Below, piece by piece: positions 9,454 to 20,100 of a stretch of 64,000 nt of DNA. Each line of letters starts with the position of its first letter. Position 1 is the first letter of the stretch. Made by a program: the position numbers and the translations under genes. The notes below the pieces were generated by a model. That model made no database searches and was not told where the DNA came from. It saw only the letters and a program-made list of their open reading frames with translations. Source of the stretch: Bifidobacterium hapali (GTDB taxonomy: Bacteria > Actinomycetota > Actinomycetes > Actinomycetales > Bifidobacteriaceae); NCBI RefSeq assembly GCF_002259755.1, contig NZ_MWWY01000028.1, forward strand, positions 1 to 64,000. The letters run 5' to 3'.

Positions 9454-10266
9454 ATGGGAATGCCGCTTGATTTATATGTCATACGACACGGCGAATCCGA
9501 AGCAAACGTGATCATCAGCGCCGGAGATCGAGGTGACAACTCGCTATACACGCAGGATAATGTCACCGTCCCCGATCGATCGTGGCGACTGACCGCCACG
9601 GGCCGCAAACAAGCTGACTGTATCGGCCGCTGGCTTGTCGAACAGCAGCAATTATTCGACCGCTATCTCGTCTCCCCATACGTACGCACTCGTGAAACAG
9701 CAGCTACGATGGCGTTGCCGAAAGCAAAATGGGAAGAAAACCGCGTACTCCGTGAACGTTCATGGGGTGAAATCAACACAATCACCAAGGATGATTTTCG
9801 CGACAATTATCCGCGCAACTGGATGTTCAAAAACACGGACCCACTGTACTGGCGGCCGCCAGCAGGTGAGTCAATCGCTGACGTAGCGGAAAATCGCGTA
9901 CATAATCTACTCACCTCGCTCGATCGCAAATCAGATGCGCAATCGGTGGTCATGGTCAGTCACGGTGATCTCATGCTCGCGTTGATGCTTGTACTCGAAG
10001 ATCTTTCGGATGAAGAGTTTATGCACCGTGCCGCTTCTGACGATTGGAAAATCACAAACTGCACTTGCCTGCATTATTCACGGCGTGACCCGGCAACTGG
10101 GCGCACGTACAAGCGATTCCGCTGGGAACAGACCGCTCGACCGGTATTGCGTGAAGAAACCGGCAAGTGGGAAGTCGAAGTGACTGACTGGCGTTCATTC
10201 AAGAAACCGACACTGTCCAACGGCGACTTGGTAGATGTGGTGCGCACCGTTGACCCGCACCTGTGA
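9454..10266 (+). CDS. Histidine phosphatase family protein
   Basis: A 270-residue member of the phosphoglycerate mutase-like (branch 1) histidine phosphatases. The catalytic RHGE motif is at the start (LYVIRHGESEAN), and the second catalytic histidine is in VVMVSHGDLMLALM. Conserved arginines appear in YVRTRETA. The C-terminal 60 residues extend beyond the usual domain and contain an RTYKRFRWEQ segment I do not recognise. The substrate (sugar phosphate, nucleotide or protein) cannot be deduced. GAGGAAC precedes the ATG; a second ATG two codons further in is possible. Confidence 0.82.
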   Translation: MGMPLDLYVIRHGESEANVIISAGDRGDNSLYTQDNVTVPDRSWRLTATGRKQADCIGRWLVEQQQLFDRYLVSPYVRTRETAATMALPKAKWEENRVLRERSWGEINTITKDDFRDNYPRNWMFKNTDPLYWRPPAGESIADVAENRVHNLLTSLDRKSDAQSVVMVSHGDLMLALMLVLEDLSDEEFMHRAASDDWKITNCTCLHYSRRDPATGRTYKRFRWEQTARPVLREETGKWEVEVTDWRSFKKPTLSNGDLVDVVRTVDPHL

Positions 10267-10325
10267 ATAGTGCGACGACTCGTCGCGAAACGTGAAGGAC
10301 TGGTGAACAGGTTACAATGGCTCAC

Positions 10326-10357
10326 GATGCGCGAGCGCGGATAGTGTGCGCTCGCAT
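10326..10357 (+). promoter_or_regulatory. 5' leader hairpin of the uracil-type permease
   Basis: CGAGCGC pairs with GCGCTCG, extended by GATG and CATC across a two-base bulge. A TACAAT hexamer at 10312-10317 suggests transcription starts just before this hairpin, so it would form the 5' end of the mRNA, ending about ten bases before the AAAGGAG ribosome binding site. It may protect or regulate the message. Confidence 0.4.
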
Positions 10358-10381
10358 CGGGAGAACCAAAGGAGTTCAGTT

Positions 10382-11671
10382 ATGAAGAACTTGTTCACAT
10401 GGTCACTACACGGTGACGGTAAAACACTCGCCCCTGGCGAAGTTGTCGAACCTGACGAACGCCTGACATGGCCTCGCACCGCTGGCATTGGTGCACAACA
10501 TGTTGTCGCCATGTTCGGTGCAACTTTCCTTGTGCCGATTCTCACCGGTTTCAACCCATCAACCACACTGTTCTTCACCGCATTGTCAACCGCGCTGTTT
10601 TTGCTGATCAACAAGAATGTGCTGCCGAGCTACCTTGGCTCATCCTTCGGCTTCATCGCACCGATTACCGCTGTCACAACCGCGAACAAGGGCCTTGCGG
10701 TTGCGAGCTTTGGCATTCTGGCCACCGGCCTACTGCTCGCCCTCGTCGGCGTGGCTGTGCATTATGCCGGTTCCAAGTGGATTGACATTATCATGCCGCC
10801 GGTTGTCAACGGTGCAATCGTTGCCATCATTGGCTTCAACCTCGCTCCAAGCGTGTGGACGAACTTCAAAGTCGCGCCCGACACGGCACTCGTGACACTA
10901 GTCGCCGTGCTACTCATTGCGGTTCTGTTCAAGGGACTGACCGGTCGACTCAACATTCTGCTCGGCGTGATCGTCGGCTATGCGTATGCATGCGCTCGCG
11001 GACAGGTTGATTTCTCTGCGATTGGTAAGGCTGCTTGGATTGGCCTGCCACAGTTCCACACGCCGCAAGTGGATTTCTCAATCCTGCCCATGTTCCTGCC
11101 GGTGGTGCTCGTGCTCGTCGCTGAGAACGTTGGTCATGTGAAGTCTGTAGCGCAGATGACTGGTCGCGATTACGACAATCAAATGGGTACGGCACTGTTT
11201 GCTGACGGTCTTGGCACCGCGATTGCAGGCTTCGGTGGCGGTTCTGGTACTACCACGTACGGTGAAAATATCGGTGTTATGGCTGCTACGAAAGTGTATT
11301 CGACCGCTGCCTACTGGTGTGCTGCTGGTTTCGCGCTACTGTTGAGCTTGTGCCCGAAGTTCGGTGCGATTATCAACACGATTCCTGCTGGTGTACTCGG
11401 CGGCGTGACCACACTGCTGTACGGTATGATCGGCATGATGGGTATTCGTATTTGGGTGGAGAATAAGGTCAACTTTGATAAGCCACTCAACATTATGGTT
11501 GCTGCAATCGTGATGATTATTGCAATCGGCCAGTTTGCCTTCGCGTTCGACGGTATCCAGTTCAACGGCATTGCGATCGGTACGATCGTGATTCTCATCG
11601 CTTATCATGGTCTCAAAGCTATTGGTAAGGCCACTGGCACCATCGATAAGCATGATCCTGACATCCTGTAA
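10382..11671 (+). CDS. uraA: NCS2 family nucleobase permease, uracil type
   Basis: A 429-residue transporter of the cytoplasmic membrane with about 12-14 hydrophobic segments, of the nucleobase-cation symporter 2 family. Two signatures point to uracil permeases: LVLVAENVGHVKSV, the glutamate-bearing segment of the substrate site, and FGGGSGTTTYGENIGVMA. Import of uracil by proton symport is the likely role; xanthine transport is the main alternative. The start at 10382 is fixed by AAAGGAG eight bases upstream. The gene stands alone, with its own promoter and hairpin leader and a strong terminator. Confidence 0.85.
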   Translation: MKNLFTWSLHGDGKTLAPGEVVEPDERLTWPRTAGIGAQHVVAMFGATFLVPILTGFNPSTTLFFTALSTALFLLINKNVLPSYLGSSFGFIAPITAVTTANKGLAVASFGILATGLLLALVGVAVHYAGSKWIDIIMPPVVNGAIVAIIGFNLAPSVWTNFKVAPDTALVTLVAVLLIAVLFKGLTGRLNILLGVIVGYAYACARGQVDFSAIGKAAWIGLPQFHTPQVDFSILPMFLPVVLVLVAENVGHVKSVAQMTGRDYDNQMGTALFADGLGTAIAGFGGGSGTTTYGENIGVMAATKVYSTAAYWCAAGFALLLSLCPKFGAIINTIPAGVLGGVTTLLYGMIGMMGIRIWVENKVNFDKPLNIMVAAIVMIIAIGQFAFAFDGIQFNGIAIGTIVILIAYHGLKAIGKATGTIDKHDPDIL

Positions 11672-11696
11672 ATCATGATGATGTGCTGTGCTTAAT

Positions 11697-11738
11697 GTGA
11701 CCTCAGTGTGTCGTACCGGTTCGATACACTGAGGTCAC
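11697..11738 (+). terminator. Terminator hairpin of the uracil-type permease
   Basis: GTGACCTCAGTGT and ACACTGAGGTCAC form a perfect 13-base-pair stem around a 16-base loop, followed by TTTGTC. It begins 25 bases after the stop codon. Confidence 0.75.
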
Positions 11739-11790
11739 TTTGTCAGGCGATGTGACATCGCTACATGTCGCAGTAAGCAAGGAGGCTCTT

Positions 11791-12501
11791 ATGGCAACGT
11801 CGCAAGGACGCAAGATTGCAATCGTAACGGGTAGTGCATTGGGACTTGGGTTTGAACTGACTCGTCAACTGATTGAGCGCGGCTGGTTCGTCGCAGGCAT
11901 TGACTTTAACGCTGAGCGACAGGCTGAACTTGCTGATCAATTTCCGCATGATGCATATCGCAGCTTCATAGGAGACGTGTCCGACGAAGATTTTGTGACA
12001 CGCTCTGTTGCTGAGATCGCTCATATTGGTCATATTGATCTGCTCATCAACAATGCTGGGCAACCGTCGTTTAAAGTACCAACCGGATACGAGGGCGCGG
12101 ATATTGACAAGTGCCTTAAAGGGCTTAAAGGCATGATCCTATGGTCGGTGGCAACGCTGCGCGCCGATAAGGAATCCGACCTGAAAATCGCAAACGTCAT
12201 GAGCACTGCCGCCACGCGCGGCAACCCCAACGAATCTGTGTACTGTGCAACCAAGTGGGGAGAAAAAGGCTATACGCAAAGTCTCAAAGCTGCATACAAA
12301 GGCACAAGCGTCAAAATCGTTGGCGTATATCCGGGCGGTATTGACACTCCGTTCTATCGCGACAGTCGTGACTATGTTTCCGAAGACAAACAACACACCT
12401 TTATGAGCCCGGCTGAACTGGCTGAAGTCATCCTGTTTAACCTTGTCAACGATGCGAATCTCACGGTTTCCGACATTCTCATCGAACGTAACTATCAGTA
12501 A
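11791..12501 (+). CDS. Short-chain dehydrogenase/reductase
   Basis: A 236-residue classical SDR enzyme. It shows the NAD(P)-binding TGxxxGxG motif (VTGSALGLGFEL), NNAG after strand four, a serine-containing stretch (MSTAATRG) and the catalytic YxxxK in YCATKWGEKG, followed by YPGGIDTPF. The substrate is unknown. The start is set by AAGGAGG six bases before ATG. An exact tandem duplication of TAACTATCAG covers the stop codon, probably a replication slip without consequence for the protein. Confidence 0.85.
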   Translation: MATSQGRKIAIVTGSALGLGFELTRQLIERGWFVAGIDFNAERQAELADQFPHDAYRSFIGDVSDEDFVTRSVAEIAHIGHIDLLINNAGQPSFKVPTGYEGADIDKCLKGLKGMILWSVATLRADKESDLKIANVMSTAATRGNPNESVYCATKWGEKGYTQSLKAAYKGTSVKIVGVYPGGIDTPFYRDSRDYVSEDKQHTFMSPAELAEVILFNLVNDANLTVSDILIERNYQ

Positions 12502-12608
12502 CTATCAGTAGTTTTCTCACCAATTCTTCGACGCGAAGTAGTGGGCATCGGCTACAGTAGATGAGTTTGTGCGCATCCGGCGCACCATCCTGATGACGAA
12601 AGGCCATC

Positions 12609-14525
12609 GTGCCCACAACATTCGCGAAGAAGAAAACAACAAAGAAGAAGACCTTTGACGACGAACTCGCCGAGCCGTACGCGGTAACTGATACCGCAGT
12701 TGAAACACGGCCGATCCCGTTCGCCGAACTCGGCGTACCCGCACCACTCCTGCGCGTACTCGCCGCTGACGATAAAACTATTGCATTCCCCATTCAGGCC
12801 GACACCTTGCCTGACTCGCTCAACGGCCGAGACATTCTCGGCCGCGGACGCACAGGTTCTGGCAAAACGCTTGCATTCTGCATCCCGCTTGCAGCACGCT
12901 TATGCGAGGCTGCATGGGAGCCGAACATGTCAATGGCTGAATATCGACGCAATATTAAACATATTCGCCGCCTACATCTCGAAGAACGCGCGGACAACGA
13001 CTTTATGCCGCATCCGCGCGGTCTCGTGCTCGCGCCAACACGCGAACTTGCTAACCAGATTAACGACGTGCTTGAGCCGCTCGCACAAATGGCTGGCATG
13101 ACCACCACTACCGTGTACGGTGGTGTTCGGTACAATCGGCAGATTCGCGACCTCAAAGCAGGCGCCGACATTGTCGTCGCTTGCCCGGGTCGACTCGAAG
13201 ATCTGCTGCGCCAGCAAGCGCTCGTATTATCCGATGTGCGCGTTGTGGTGCTCGACGAAGCAGATGAAATGGCCGACATGGGCTTTTTAGAGCCTGTGCG
13301 TCGCATTCTCGCACAAATTCGACCCGACGCACAACACATGCTGTTCTCCGCGACTCTCGACCACGGTATTGATCAAGTCGTGCGTGATTTCTTACACAAT
13401 CCGAAAGTACATAGCGTAGCCGAACCGGAAAATGCTGCGGACACAATGGAACAGCACGTATTCGACATCGACAAAAACGATAAGAATGCGATTGTTCATG
13501 CGCTCGCTTCTGGCAAAGGCCGGCGTATTCTCTTTACTCGTACCAAATATCAGGCAAAGAATCTCGCGAAGAAACTCACGCAGTCTGGCATTCCGGCTTC
13601 TGAGCTGCATGGCAATCTGTCACAAAATCAGCGCGACCGCAACCTTGCTGCATTCGAGCAGGGTGATGTGAACGTTATGGTCGCCACTGATGTGGCTGCT
13701 CGCGGTATTGATGTCAGTGACGTGGAACTCGTCGTACAAGTTGACCCGCCGGCAGACCCCAAGTCGTTCGTACACCGTTCTGGTCGTACCGCGCGTGCCG
13801 GCAAGTCTGGCGTGGTAGTCACGCTAGTGACTCCCGATCAGCGTCGTGAGGCACGGCGCATGCTGAAGGCGGCTGGCATTGATGTCAAGCCGGTTAAGGT
13901 GCGTCACGATTCTACTGAAGTCCTCGAACTGGTTGGCGAGAGAGCTGATCTTGTTGAAGGCTGGAGTCTTGATTTAACGCAGCCGGCTGGTAACCCGCGC
14001 GAACGTGCTAAGCGTGGTATGCGTGGCGGACGACGAGCCGACCGCGACAAAGCGTTGAAACATTTGCCAGCTGATATGGAAGTGGATTTAGCACCGGGGG
14101 AGAGCCCTGAAAAGCGTGCGATACGGTTAGAACATGAGCGCAACGCAATGAAGAAGGAACGTCGCCGCCGCCGTGCTGCCGAACGCGCTGAACGCGCTGC
14201 AGTACAAGCTGCTACGCCACGTAACGATTCATCTCATGACGAGGCGGCGACTGCGCCGCTTGCTCATCGAACGGTGACGAACCATGTCGAACACGACAGT
14301 AAGACTGACAATCGATCGCTGTCACCACGACGCTCTTCATCGAGACAAGGCCAATCTGGTAGCAAGCGTATTCATCGTCGGGACGAGAATCGTATCATCG
14401 TTGACGAACGTGGCGAAGCAGTCAAACGTCACGAACGTCGCATGATCGCTAAATACGGCAACGCTGATGGCCCACATCGCCGTCACTCCAAGGTACAGCG
14501 TGCACCGTTCCGTATCGGCCGATAA
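12609..14525 (+). CDS. DEAD-box ATP-dependent RNA helicase
   Basis: A 638-residue cytoplasmic helicase that unwinds RNA duplexes in ribosome assembly or mRNA turnover. Motifs in order: the Q motif region (FPIQADTLP), Walker A GRTGSGKT, PTRELANQ, the DEAD box in VVLDEADEMADMGF, SAT, and in the second RecA domain ATDVAARGIDV and HRSGRTARAG. The first RecA domain carries an extra segment of about 35 residues after the Walker A helix, rich in Arg and Glu. The last 170 residues are a highly charged, Arg/Lys-rich, probably disordered RNA-binding tail. Translation starts at GTG, with GAAAGG upstream. Confidence 0.92.
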   Translation: MPTTFAKKKTTKKKTFDDELAEPYAVTDTAVETRPIPFAELGVPAPLLRVLAADDKTIAFPIQADTLPDSLNGRDILGRGRTGSGKTLAFCIPLAARLCEAAWEPNMSMAEYRRNIKHIRRLHLEERADNDFMPHPRGLVLAPTRELANQINDVLEPLAQMAGMTTTTVYGGVRYNRQIRDLKAGADIVVACPGRLEDLLRQQALVLSDVRVVVLDEADEMADMGFLEPVRRILAQIRPDAQHMLFSATLDHGIDQVVRDFLHNPKVHSVAEPENAADTMEQHVFDIDKNDKNAIVHALASGKGRRILFTRTKYQAKNLAKKLTQSGIPASELHGNLSQNQRDRNLAAFEQGDVNVMVATDVAARGIDVSDVELVVQVDPPADPKSFVHRSGRTARAGKSGVVVTLVTPDQRREARRMLKAAGIDVKPVKVRHDSTEVLELVGERADLVEGWSLDLTQPAGNPRERAKRGMRGGRRADRDKALKHLPADMEVDLAPGESPEKRAIRLEHERNAMKKERRRRRAAERAERAAVQAATPRNDSSHDEAATAPLAHRTVTNHVEHDSKTDNRSLSPRRSSSRQGQSGSKRIHRRDENRIIVDERGEAVKRHERRMIAKYGNADGPHRRHSKVQRAPFRIGR

Positions 14526-14568
14526 CCACGCTGACGTTTCTCCGCAGACTCATCTACGATGAGATGCC

Positions 14569-15405
14569 ATGAACGAGTTGGGTGGCAATGGCAGGAAGCC
14601 AAGTATGCAAGGTGGTCATGCGCAGATACACAGACATGACACGGTAGCGCGCGCATGCGCAGCCGCGCTACCGCTCACCCTGCCTATTGCCGCCGGATTC
14701 TTCTTCCTTGGCGGCTCATATGGGCTGCTCATGCATGCCAAAGGATTCGGCATACTCTGGCCGATTTCGATGGCATTCTTTATTTTCGCGGGTTCTATGG
14801 AATTTGTGACCGTGAATCTGCTGATGTCTGCGTTCAATCCATTTGCTGCATTCTTGCTCGCAATTATGGTGAACGCACGTCACCTGTTTTACGGCCTGTC
14901 CATGCTTGAACCATTTCGCGGACTCGGTTGGAAGCGACCGTACTTGATTTTTGCGATGTGTGACGAAACATTCGCGATTAACTCGTCTGCGACAATTCCA
15001 CCCGACGTTGACCGCGGCTGGTTCATGATGTTCGTGTCTATACTCAACCGCTGGTATTGGATTGGCGGTACTGCAATCGGTTGGCTGATTGGGGGACTGC
15101 TTCCATTTTCCACGCGAGGTATTGAGTTCGTATTAACCGCGCTGTTTCTTGTGATTTTCTTAGATCAGTGGATGGGATCGCGACAACATGTACCTGCGAT
15201 GGTTGGTGTGCTGGCATCCGCATTGTGCTTGGCTGTATTCGGCTCTGAACGGTTCATGATTCCGTCACTGGCACTCATGCTTGTGTTGTTCGTTGCGTTG
15301 CGTCCATATCTCGATGATATGCGAGGAAATATTGGCGATGACGATCATGCCGTCGCTGCGGATGATACCAAGGATGGGACTGTGGAACAGGGGGAGACGG
15401 CATGA
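14569..15405 (+). CDS. azlC: AzlC family amino acid exporter subunit
   Basis: A 278-residue membrane protein of the AzlC family, the large subunit of a branched-chain amino acid exporter of the LIV-E type. It has a hydrophilic 30-residue N-terminus, seven or so membrane segments, and the conserved [13 protein letters not shown] and CDETFAIN motifs. TACGAT lies eight bases before the ATG with no ribosome binding site, so the message is probably leaderless. The stop overlaps the azlD start by four bases (ATGA), so the two subunits are translationally coupled. The C-terminal 35 residues are acidic and hydrophilic. Confidence 0.88.
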   Translation: MNELGGNGRKPSMQGGHAQIHRHDTVARACAAALPLTLPIAAGFFFLGGSYGLLMHAKGFGILWPISMAFFIFAGSMEFVTVNLLMSAFNPFAAFLLAIMVNARHLFYGLSMLEPFRGLGWKRPYLIFAMCDETFAINSSATIPPDVDRGWFMMFVSILNRWYWIGGTAIGWLIGGLLPFSTRGIEFVLTALFLVIFLDQWMGSRQHVPAMVGVLASALCLAVFGSERFMIPSLALMLVLFVALRPYLDDMRGNIGDDDHAVAADDTKDGTVEQGETA

Positions 15406-15737
15406 CGATGACCATGTGGCAGGCAGTCGCAACGATTGCCGTAGTAGCATTTGGCACGATGCTCACCCGGTTTGTGCCGTTTTTACTGTTTCCAGAATCC
15501 AAGGAACCACCGCAATTCGTACGCTATTTAGGCAAAGTACTGCCATACGCCATGACCGGCTTGCTTGTCGTATATTCACTCAAGGACGTTTCGCTCGCCT
15601 CAGGCAGTCACGGCATCCCCGAAGCAATCGCTATGCTTGCAATCATCGGACTGCATGTGTGGAAACGTAATATGCTGCTTTCTATCGCTGGCGGCACGAT
15701 TTTGTACATGATTCTCGTCCAACTTGTATTCGCGTGA
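15402..15737 (+). CDS. azlD: AzlD family amino acid exporter subunit
   Basis: The small membrane subunit (111 residues, four hydrophobic segments) that works with AzlC to export branched-chain amino acids or analogues. The family pattern is visible in [12 protein letters not shown] and [20 protein letters not shown]. It overlaps azlC by four bases and ends 33 bases from the convergent GH3 gene, without an evident terminator between them. Confidence 0.85.
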   Translation: MTMTMWQAVATIAVVAFGTMLTRFVPFLLFPESKEPPQFVRYLGKVLPYAMTGLLVVYSLKDVSLASGSHGIPEAIAMLAIIGLHVWKRNMLLSIAGGTILYMILVQLVFA

Positions 15738-15769
15738 TCACAGTGCTTTGCGCTGAAAGACAGAGCTGG

Positions 15770-17110
15770 TTACGACGCCAATCCCATGCGGAACTTCAAC
15801 GTCATGACGCGTTCGGCCGACTGCCGCACACGTCGCGCAAACGACTCGTCAGTACGTGCGCGAGCCAACAAGCCTTCGATAATTGGTTGCACATATGAAT
15901 TGTCACCGATGCATGCGAGATCACCTCCTGCTTCAATGAGCCGTACGCCAAGCTGATCGGGAGCGATGCCACCTAGAGCGGCGGCTGACAATGAATCAGA
16001 TGTCACCACACCGTCATAACCAGTCTCTGTACGCAGCAGACCGTTAATGATGGTAGGTGAGAATACGGCGGGAGCAGTTGAATCAATCTGTTGATAGGTA
16101 GCCAGTGACATCATCACCATCGCCGGCTCTGATTCGTGAATAACTTGTGTGAATACGCTTATTTCGGGGCCGTTTGCCGTGGTGGTTACATCGAGAATAC
16201 CGTCTGTCGTGAAATCCGTGTTGCCGGTCACGGCTCCCAGTCCGGGATAGTGTTTGACTGACGCGCCAACCCCCGAGTCACGCATCCCCTCAACGAAAGC
16301 GATCGCATGATCGGCATTACCGTTCGCATCTAAACCGAAATCACGATTCAATGCACCAATCGGAGCGTTGGACGCACGGTCCACCGTCACTGTTCCAGCT
16401 ACCGGTGCCAGATCAATACCGATACCAGCTGTCGCGAGCTGATTGGCCCACACCTTAGCCGATGCGCGCAACGCGTCGGGCGTCATCGTCCCTTGCACCA
16501 CGGCGGAAGGTATTCGATCAAAACCTGGTCCTTTGAGATGCTGGACAAGACCTCCTTCCTGATCGGTGGCAATGAGCAATCGATGCTGTGTCGGCGTATA
16601 CGATTGCAACACGTCGGTGGCTGCACGTACCGACGCGACTCCACTAGTCCAATTCCCGATGATGAGCACTGAACCGATATGCTGTCCTGCGATCACATCA
16701 TGCAGTGTGGACGGATCGGTTCCTGCAAACAGTGGTGCCATAATAAGCTGTCCGACCTGTTCCTCAAGGTTCATCGCAGCAACAGCATGCCGTGCATGGG
16801 CCAAATTTGCGTCTATCGGCGCAGGTACGGCAATGCGAACCAGATCGTCATGTATATTAGGGCGCAACGTTGGACTGGTAACAGTGCCTACCACAGAATC
16901 GATTGTTTGGCTGTTGTTAACGTTGTCTGTATATTCGCTGCCAAATTGTGAGCAAGCTGTTAACGATACGATCATCGCGCAACACAGTACTGTGGCAAGC
17001 ATCATGCGCACAGCATCACATACGCGCCGCACTGCTTTATCGATAACAGAAATATGATGAGTGTCGTGCCAAGCAGTATGACAGTCGCCAGCAGCAACAA
17101 AAAATCCCAT
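15770..17110 (-). CDS. GH3 family lipoprotein, LpqI/NagZ-like beta-N-acetylhexosaminidase
   Basis: A glycoside hydrolase family 3 enzyme expected to remove N-acetylglucosamine from muropeptides at the cell surface. A hydrophobic signal segment ends in the lipobox LTAC. The catalytic domain has IATDQEGG, KHYPGLG, and TSDSL with the probable nucleophile Asp. In place of the DxH acid/base of proteobacterial NagZ it has VTGNTD, as I recall from mycobacterial LpqI. The start is uncertain: an ATG at 17110 has a GATAAT hexamer seven bases upstream, but gives an n-region of about 35 residues; an ATG at 17005 would give a short, normal signal peptide. The gene is divergent from the UPF0182 gene. Confidence 0.8.
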   Translation of the reverse strand: MGFFVAAGDCHTAWHDTHHISVIDKAVRRVCDAVRMMLATVLCCAMIVSLTACSQFGSEYTDNVNNSQTIDSVVGTVTSPTLRPNIHDDLVRIAVPAPIDANLAHARHAVAAMNLEEQVGQLIMAPLFAGTDPSTLHDVIAGQHIGSVLIIGNWTSGVASVRAATDVLQSYTPTQHRLLIATDQEGGLVQHLKGPGFDRIPSAVVQGTMTPDALRASAKVWANQLATAGIGIDLAPVAGTVTVDRASNAPIGALNRDFGLDANGNADHAIAFVEGMRDSGVGASVKHYPGLGAVTGNTDFTTDGILDVTTTANGPEISVFTQVIHESEPAMVMMSLATYQQIDSTAPAVFSPTIINGLLRTETGYDGVVTSDSLSAAALGGIAPDQLGVRLIEAGGDLACIGDNSYVQPIIEGLLARARTDESFARRVRQSAERVMTLKFRMGLAS

Positions 17111-17178
17111 ATCCCTGATTATCTCACCGCGTCGCGCCTAACGATGCTGTAAGCATAAGCTATTTACGTACCTGACGA

Positions 17179-17184
17179 TACGCT
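17179..17184 (+). promoter_or_regulatory. -10 hexamer of a leaderless promoter
   Basis: TACGCT stands seven bases before the ATG of the UPF0182 gene with no ribosome binding site between. Confidence 0.45.
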
Positions 17185-17191
17185 GGGGATT

Positions 17192-20100
17192 ATGTCATTT
17201 TTCGATGCGTTTGGTCCCTTATTCGATGGCGACCCTCACAATCGCAACCGCCAGTCAAACGGCAATGATGATGGAGAGCCGATCATCATCAACGTGCAAG
17301 CTGATGGCGACGATTCAGCCACACCTCACGTTGATACCTCGGCACGCCCACCACGCCGGCCTTCCGAACCACGCATCACGCAACGGCCAAGCGGGCCACA
17401 GTCCAACCGTGGCTCAAAAATCCTCATCGGCGTGGCGCTTGCACTCGTCGTGATCGTCGGATTATTCTTCGGCCTTGCCCAATTCATCACTGATCTCATG
17501 TGGTACGGTCAGCTCGGTTTCCAAAGCGTGGTATGGACACAACTGGGCACCAAAGTCGGTCTGTGGATTGCATATGCGCTCCTCATGGCACTCACTGGAT
17601 TCATCTCCGCCGTGCTCGCCATCCGTGCTCGCCCCGACTCTGCTGACGGCTCAACCATTCGCATTAACGGTGACGTGATCGAGATTGGTAAGGGCGTTGC
17701 TTCCAAGACCGCCCGTCGCGTGGCCGTTGTGATCTCCTTGATCGTCGGCGCAGTATTCGGCTCACAGTTCAACGCGAACTGGGCTGACGTGCTCCTCATG
17801 TTCAACGCGCAATCCTTCGGCACCACCGATCCCCAATTCGGTCTCGACAACGGTTTCTACGTGTTCATCCTGCCCGGTCTTGAACTGGTCGTTTCAGCCA
17901 TCTCCATGCTGCTGTTTATCGGCATTGTGTTTTCACTAGTCAGCCATGTGCTTATGGGCGGCATCCGTTTCACGATGCCTGTGCACGGCCGCGGTATTCT
18001 CGCCGTTACTAAGCGCGCTCGCCGTCAAATCGGTATCTGGCTTATCTTGAACATGTTCGCATGGTCTGCTCGCCAAATCGTCGGCGTCTTCACTCATTTG
18101 ACGGAGCAAGGCTCACGTATTACCGGTGCTACCTACACCACCGTGAACGCCACTATTCCGGTCACGTTTATTATGGCCGCGATCACTGCCATTCTCGGTG
18201 TGTTCCTTGGTATTTGGCTGATGCGCTCGCATGCCCTCGAAGGCCCTGCGAATCCTGCGGTACGAGCGGTTGCGGCTCTCAAGGCATGGCGCACACCAGT
18301 GGTGGCTATTGCCGCCACGCTTGTGGTTTCGCTGGTACTTACCGTCGCCTGGCCAATGCTCTTGCAACGGTTCAAGGTCAACCCTAATGCGCAGGAAATG
18401 GAATCAACCTATATTCAGCGCAATATCAAGGCTACTCAGCAGGCATATGGTCTCGATAATGTTAAGGTTGAACAGTATAAAGCCACGACTAAGGGTGAGT
18501 CTGGAGCACTGTCTGGCGAAGCGGACACAACCGCACAAATCCGCTTGCTTGACCCGCAGATCGTCTCGCCAACGTTTAAGCAGCTGCAGCAGTCCAAGCA
18601 GTACTACACGTTTGCAGACACGCTTGCTGTTGACAAGTACGAGATTGACGGAGAAAGTCAGGACACGGTTATCGCTGCGCGCGAGCTTGATCTCGACGGT
18701 CTTGACAATCGTAACTGGGTCAACGATCACACCGTATATACACACGGATACGGTATCGTCGCCGCGTACGGTAATAAGGTAACGGCGGACGGTCAACCGA
18801 AGTTCTTTGAATCGGGCATTCCGACGCAAGGCAAGCTCACCGATAACGAGAAGTATGAGCCGCGTATCTACTTCTCGCCGAATGCGAGCGAATACTCAAT
18901 CGTCGGTGCTCCGCAAGGCACGAAGTCGTGGGAGTTTGACTATCCGACCGGTTCCGAGGGTGCGACTACCACATTCGAGGGTAATGGTGGCCCGTCAGTT
19001 GGTAACATTTTCTCGCGATTACTCTATGCGATTCGATTTGGTTCTGATCAGATTTTGTTCTCTGATCGTGTTACATCCGCATCGCAGATTCTCTACGATC
19101 GTTCCCCGAAGGAGCGTGTTGCGAAAGTTGCGCCGTATTTGACGCTTGACGGCCGTGTGTACCCGGCGGTCGTTGACGGTCGCGTCAAGTGGATTGTTGA
19201 CGGGTATACGACTTCCGATGCTTATCCGTATTCACAGATGACGGATTTGGGGCAGGCAACCGCTGACTCGACCACTGAAACATCCAATACGGTGCAGGGA
19301 CTTGGCTCGCAGCAGGCCAATTACATTCGTAACTCGGTCAAGGCTACTGTTGATGCCTACGATGGCTCGGTTGATTTGTATGTGTGGGACGAGAACGATC
19401 CAGTCATTAAAGCATGGCAGCAGATCTTCCCCGGCCAATACCACCCGGTTTCTGAGATTTCCGGCGATTTGATGAGCCACCTGCGTTACCCGGAGAATCT
19501 GTTTAAGGTACAGCGTGAACTGCTTGCCAAATATCATGTGAGTTCGGCAAACCAGTTCTTCTCTGGTGAGGATTTCTGGCAGACGCCGGTTGACCCGACC
19601 GAGTCTGAGGCAGCTCAGTCGCGCGATATTCTTCAACCACCGTATTATTTGACGTTGCAGACGGGTGGTACGAAGGAGCCGATTTTCTCGCTGACTTCGT
19701 CGTATATTCCTGCTGGTACGTCGACGCGTGAGATTTTGACTGGCTTCCTGTCAGTTGATTCTGATGCTGGATCAACCAAGGGCGAGATCGGTTCCAACTA
19801 CGGTACGATTCGCTTGCAAGAATTGCCGAAGGATTCTAACGTGCCCGGTCCTGGTCAGGCGCAAAACAATTTCAACGCGGATGCTGACGTGTCTAAGGAA
19901 TTGAACCTACTGCAATCCGGCTCTACAAACGTAGTACGCGGCAACCTGCTCACTCTGCCGCTTGGCGGCGGACTCGTGTACGTGCAGCCGGTATACGTAA
20001 AGTCGAGCGGTTCGACCTCGTTCCCGCTGCTCAAGAAAGTACTGGTTGCCTTTGGTGATCAAGTTGGCTTTGCTGACACGCTTGATGAAGCACTTGATCA

